NCBI GenBank assembly: GCA_026394695.1
Contig: JAPKXT010000158.1
Span: forward strand, 1-5,809
Direction of reading: 5' to 3'
From: Methanoregula sp.
Lineage (GTDB): Archaea > Halobacteriota > Methanomicrobia > Methanomicrobiales > Methanospirillaceae
Length of the DNA: 5,809 bases
Below the pieces are notes generated by a model. The model saw nothing but the letters and a program-made list of their open reading frames with translations, ran no database searches and had not been told where the DNA came from. The stretch's first letter is position 1, and each line of letters starts with the position of its first letter. The position numbers and the translations under genes were made by a program. Positions 5,041 through 5,809 of the stretch are shown one piece after another.

Positions 5041-5202
5041 TTATAGTTCATCACTGAGGGCCTGACTGTCAATTGTCCAGCCCTTCAACAGTCCGAAAAT
5101 TCCTTTTGAGGTTCGGCAGGATTTTTTGGGGGTACCTGCCCGTTTCTCTGTCAATGAACGAGATACGGTTTGAACCGGACGAGGAACTGATGATGGTGCC
5201 AT
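5041..5202 (-). pseudogene. vapB: remnant of the VapB-type antitoxin paired with the VapC fragment
   Basis: A minus-strand frame of 53 codons runs from an ATG at 5200-5202 to the TAA at 5041-5043. Its end, GIFGLLKGWTIDSQALSDEL, has the hydrophobic, tryptophan-containing, acidic-tailed pattern of VapB C-termini that occupy the toxin groove. The upstream half (SLTEKRAGTPKKS) is poor, while the next frame reads IDRETGRYPQKILPNLK, which recalls an AbrB core of the G-R-x-x-I-P-x-K type. A frameshift within an AbrB-type antitoxin would explain both. The pairing with the PIN fragment is the stronger argument. The stretch 5203-5347 shows nothing further that I can identify. Confidence 0.42.
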
Positions 5203-5347
5203 GATAATCGTAATAATCCATCATGTGTCTGGCATTAAAAAGTATCGCGGTATTACCCTCACCATTTTTTGATAGATTATTTTCCCGGTTCTGGTATCGC
5301 ATACGCTGGATTTTGATAGGTGAGTGCGAGTGATACTTTTAATGCGC

Positions 5348-5355
5348 AAAAAAAA
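5348..5355 (-). terminator. oligo-T terminator after the 38-residue tail
   Basis: CCCC followed by eight T residues lies nine bases past the stop at 5365-5367 on the minus strand. Together with the T6 run after the gene at 3629 it shows that the tail and its terminator travelled or were kept as one unit. Confidence 0.55.
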
Positions 5356-5364
5356 GGGGTGAGA

Positions 5365-5481
5365 TTAGATCATGATATCCCGAATTACCTGCCCTGCTCC
5401 ATCATTGAATGTTCCAACAACAACGACATGTTTCTGACCAGATGGCCAGTCAGATGTTGGCGATATCGGAATCAATTTCAT
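5365..5481 (-). pseudogene. 38-residue tail related to the 73-residue protein
   Basis: A short minus-strand frame from the ATG at 5479-5481 gives MKLIPISPTSDWPSGQKHVV and ends VVGTFNDGAGQVIRDIMI. The end aligns with the C-terminus of the protein at 3629-3850 (DHVMVIAHFTDGSNQILSD) and the DWPSGQKH core with the fragment at 1-97. No ribosome binding site precedes the ATG, and the preceding in-frame stretch stops after eight codons. It is best read as the preserved 3' end of a longer gene whose front has been lost; an expressed 38-residue protein is the less likely alternative. Confidence 0.45.
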
Positions 5482-5530
5482 AACTGCCACCAATGTGAGA
5501 CTTTGTCAAATCAATAGCCGTTTTACAACC

Positions 5531-5561
5531 AGCCGTAGGCGATTATGACGAATCGCCGGCT
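5531..5561 (-). other. inverted repeat over the hepT stop codon
   Basis: Arms AGCC...GGCGATT and AATCGCCGGCT pair with a three-base bulge (GTA) around the loop ATGACG. The hepT stop codon at 5543-5545 lies in it. No T run follows on the minus strand, so it is more likely an mRNA 3'-end or processing structure than a standard archaeal terminator. Confidence 0.35.
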
Positions 5562-5809
5562 TTTTCCAACAGATCCTCAACCTCGCGGGTGAGCACAGGA
5601 AGGTTGGTTTCAAGCACACCCCAGACGACTTCATCTGCGATGGTTGCATAACCGTGAATCAGCCGGTTGCGGAAGGAAATGATTCTCGATGAATTGCTGA
5701 TCAATTCAGCAAGCGAGGGGTTGTTCTGGATTGCCTGGTTGAGTGCTTCTCCGACAATTTCAAACTGGCGCTCCACACCGGATCGAAGCAACGGATCTTT
5801 TTGATAATC
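5543..5809 (-). CDS. hepT: HepT-like RNase toxin (DUF86), N-terminus outside the window
   Basis: The last 88 residues of a HepT-family toxin are present, running in frame to the right edge; the missing N-terminus should be roughly 20-30 residues, as the family has about 110. Visible motifs are RQFEIVGEALNQA, the helix pairing the HEPN dimer, and RNRLIHGY at 5671-5648, the catalytic R-x4-H-x-Y of HEPN RNases. VVWGVLETNLPVLTREVEDL forms the last helix. HepT toxins are neutralised by the MntA nucleotidyltransferase, which adds AMP to the tyrosine of the same R-x4-H-x-Y motif. The partner is not in the window and should lie to the right, upstream on the minus strand. The frame includes no lesion and the catalytic residues are all there. 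A TTG at 5789-5791 is not the real start because the family sequence clearly extends before it. Confidence 0.87.
   Translation of the reverse strand, partial: DYQKDPLLRSGVERQFEIVGEALNQAIQNNPSLAELISNSSRIISFRNRLIHGYATIADEVVWGVLETNLPVLTREVEDLLEKAGDSS

Overview
The window looks like an accessory islet from a euryarchaeon, most likely a Methanomicrobiales-type methanogen such as a Methanoregula relative. That placement is inference. It rests on short oligo-T terminators, GGAGG-type ribosome binding sites mixed with genes lacking any leader, and a gene content of VapBC, HepT, DUF4258/DUF2283 and AlbA_2 ATPase families that is common there. No rRNA, tRNA, CRISPR array or complete insertion sequence is visible.

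Layout from left to right: (1) 1-97, minus strand, the edge of a small surface-protein-like coding tail. (2) 167-760, plus strand, a VapBC operon whose VapC toxin carries a one-base frameshift. (3) 761-1345, no intact gene; it holds repeat copy A and a decayed minus-strand coding remnant. (4) 1346-3292, plus strand, the only large intact gene: a 648-residue AlbA_2 (Schlafen-type) plus RecG-like GHKL ATPase regulator with a four-unit heptapeptide repeat before its C-terminal winged helix. (5) 3293-3628, repeat copy B and a minus-strand terminator. (6) 3629-3850, minus strand, a 73-residue protein whose C-terminus resembles the tails at 1-97 and 5365-5481. (7) 4006-4432, plus strand, a 50-residue ribbon-helix-helix-like protein overlapping a GNAT acetyltransferase start that is cut off after about 35 codons by repeat copy C. 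(8) 4503-4945, plus strand, an overlapping DUF4258/DUF2283 pair, intact. (9) 4975-5202, minus strand, remnants of a second VapBC pair, its toxin start codon lost. (10) 5365-5481, minus strand, another short tail. (11) 5543-5809, minus strand, HepT, with its N-terminus outside the window.

Taken together, this is a cluster of toxin-antitoxin-type modules in different stages of decay (frameshifted VapC, truncated GNAT, remnant VapBC, intact DUF4258/DUF2283, partial HepT) around one apparently healthy AlbA_2 ATPase gene. Two families of minus-strand 3'-end fragments are scattered between them, three copies each. One family (A, B, C) ends in a near-identical 12-residue peptide plus stop, and two of its copies carry a conserved hairpin. 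Copies A and B flank the ATPase gene in direct orientation. The intact genes could act in stress or phage defence; the sequence alone does not prove this.
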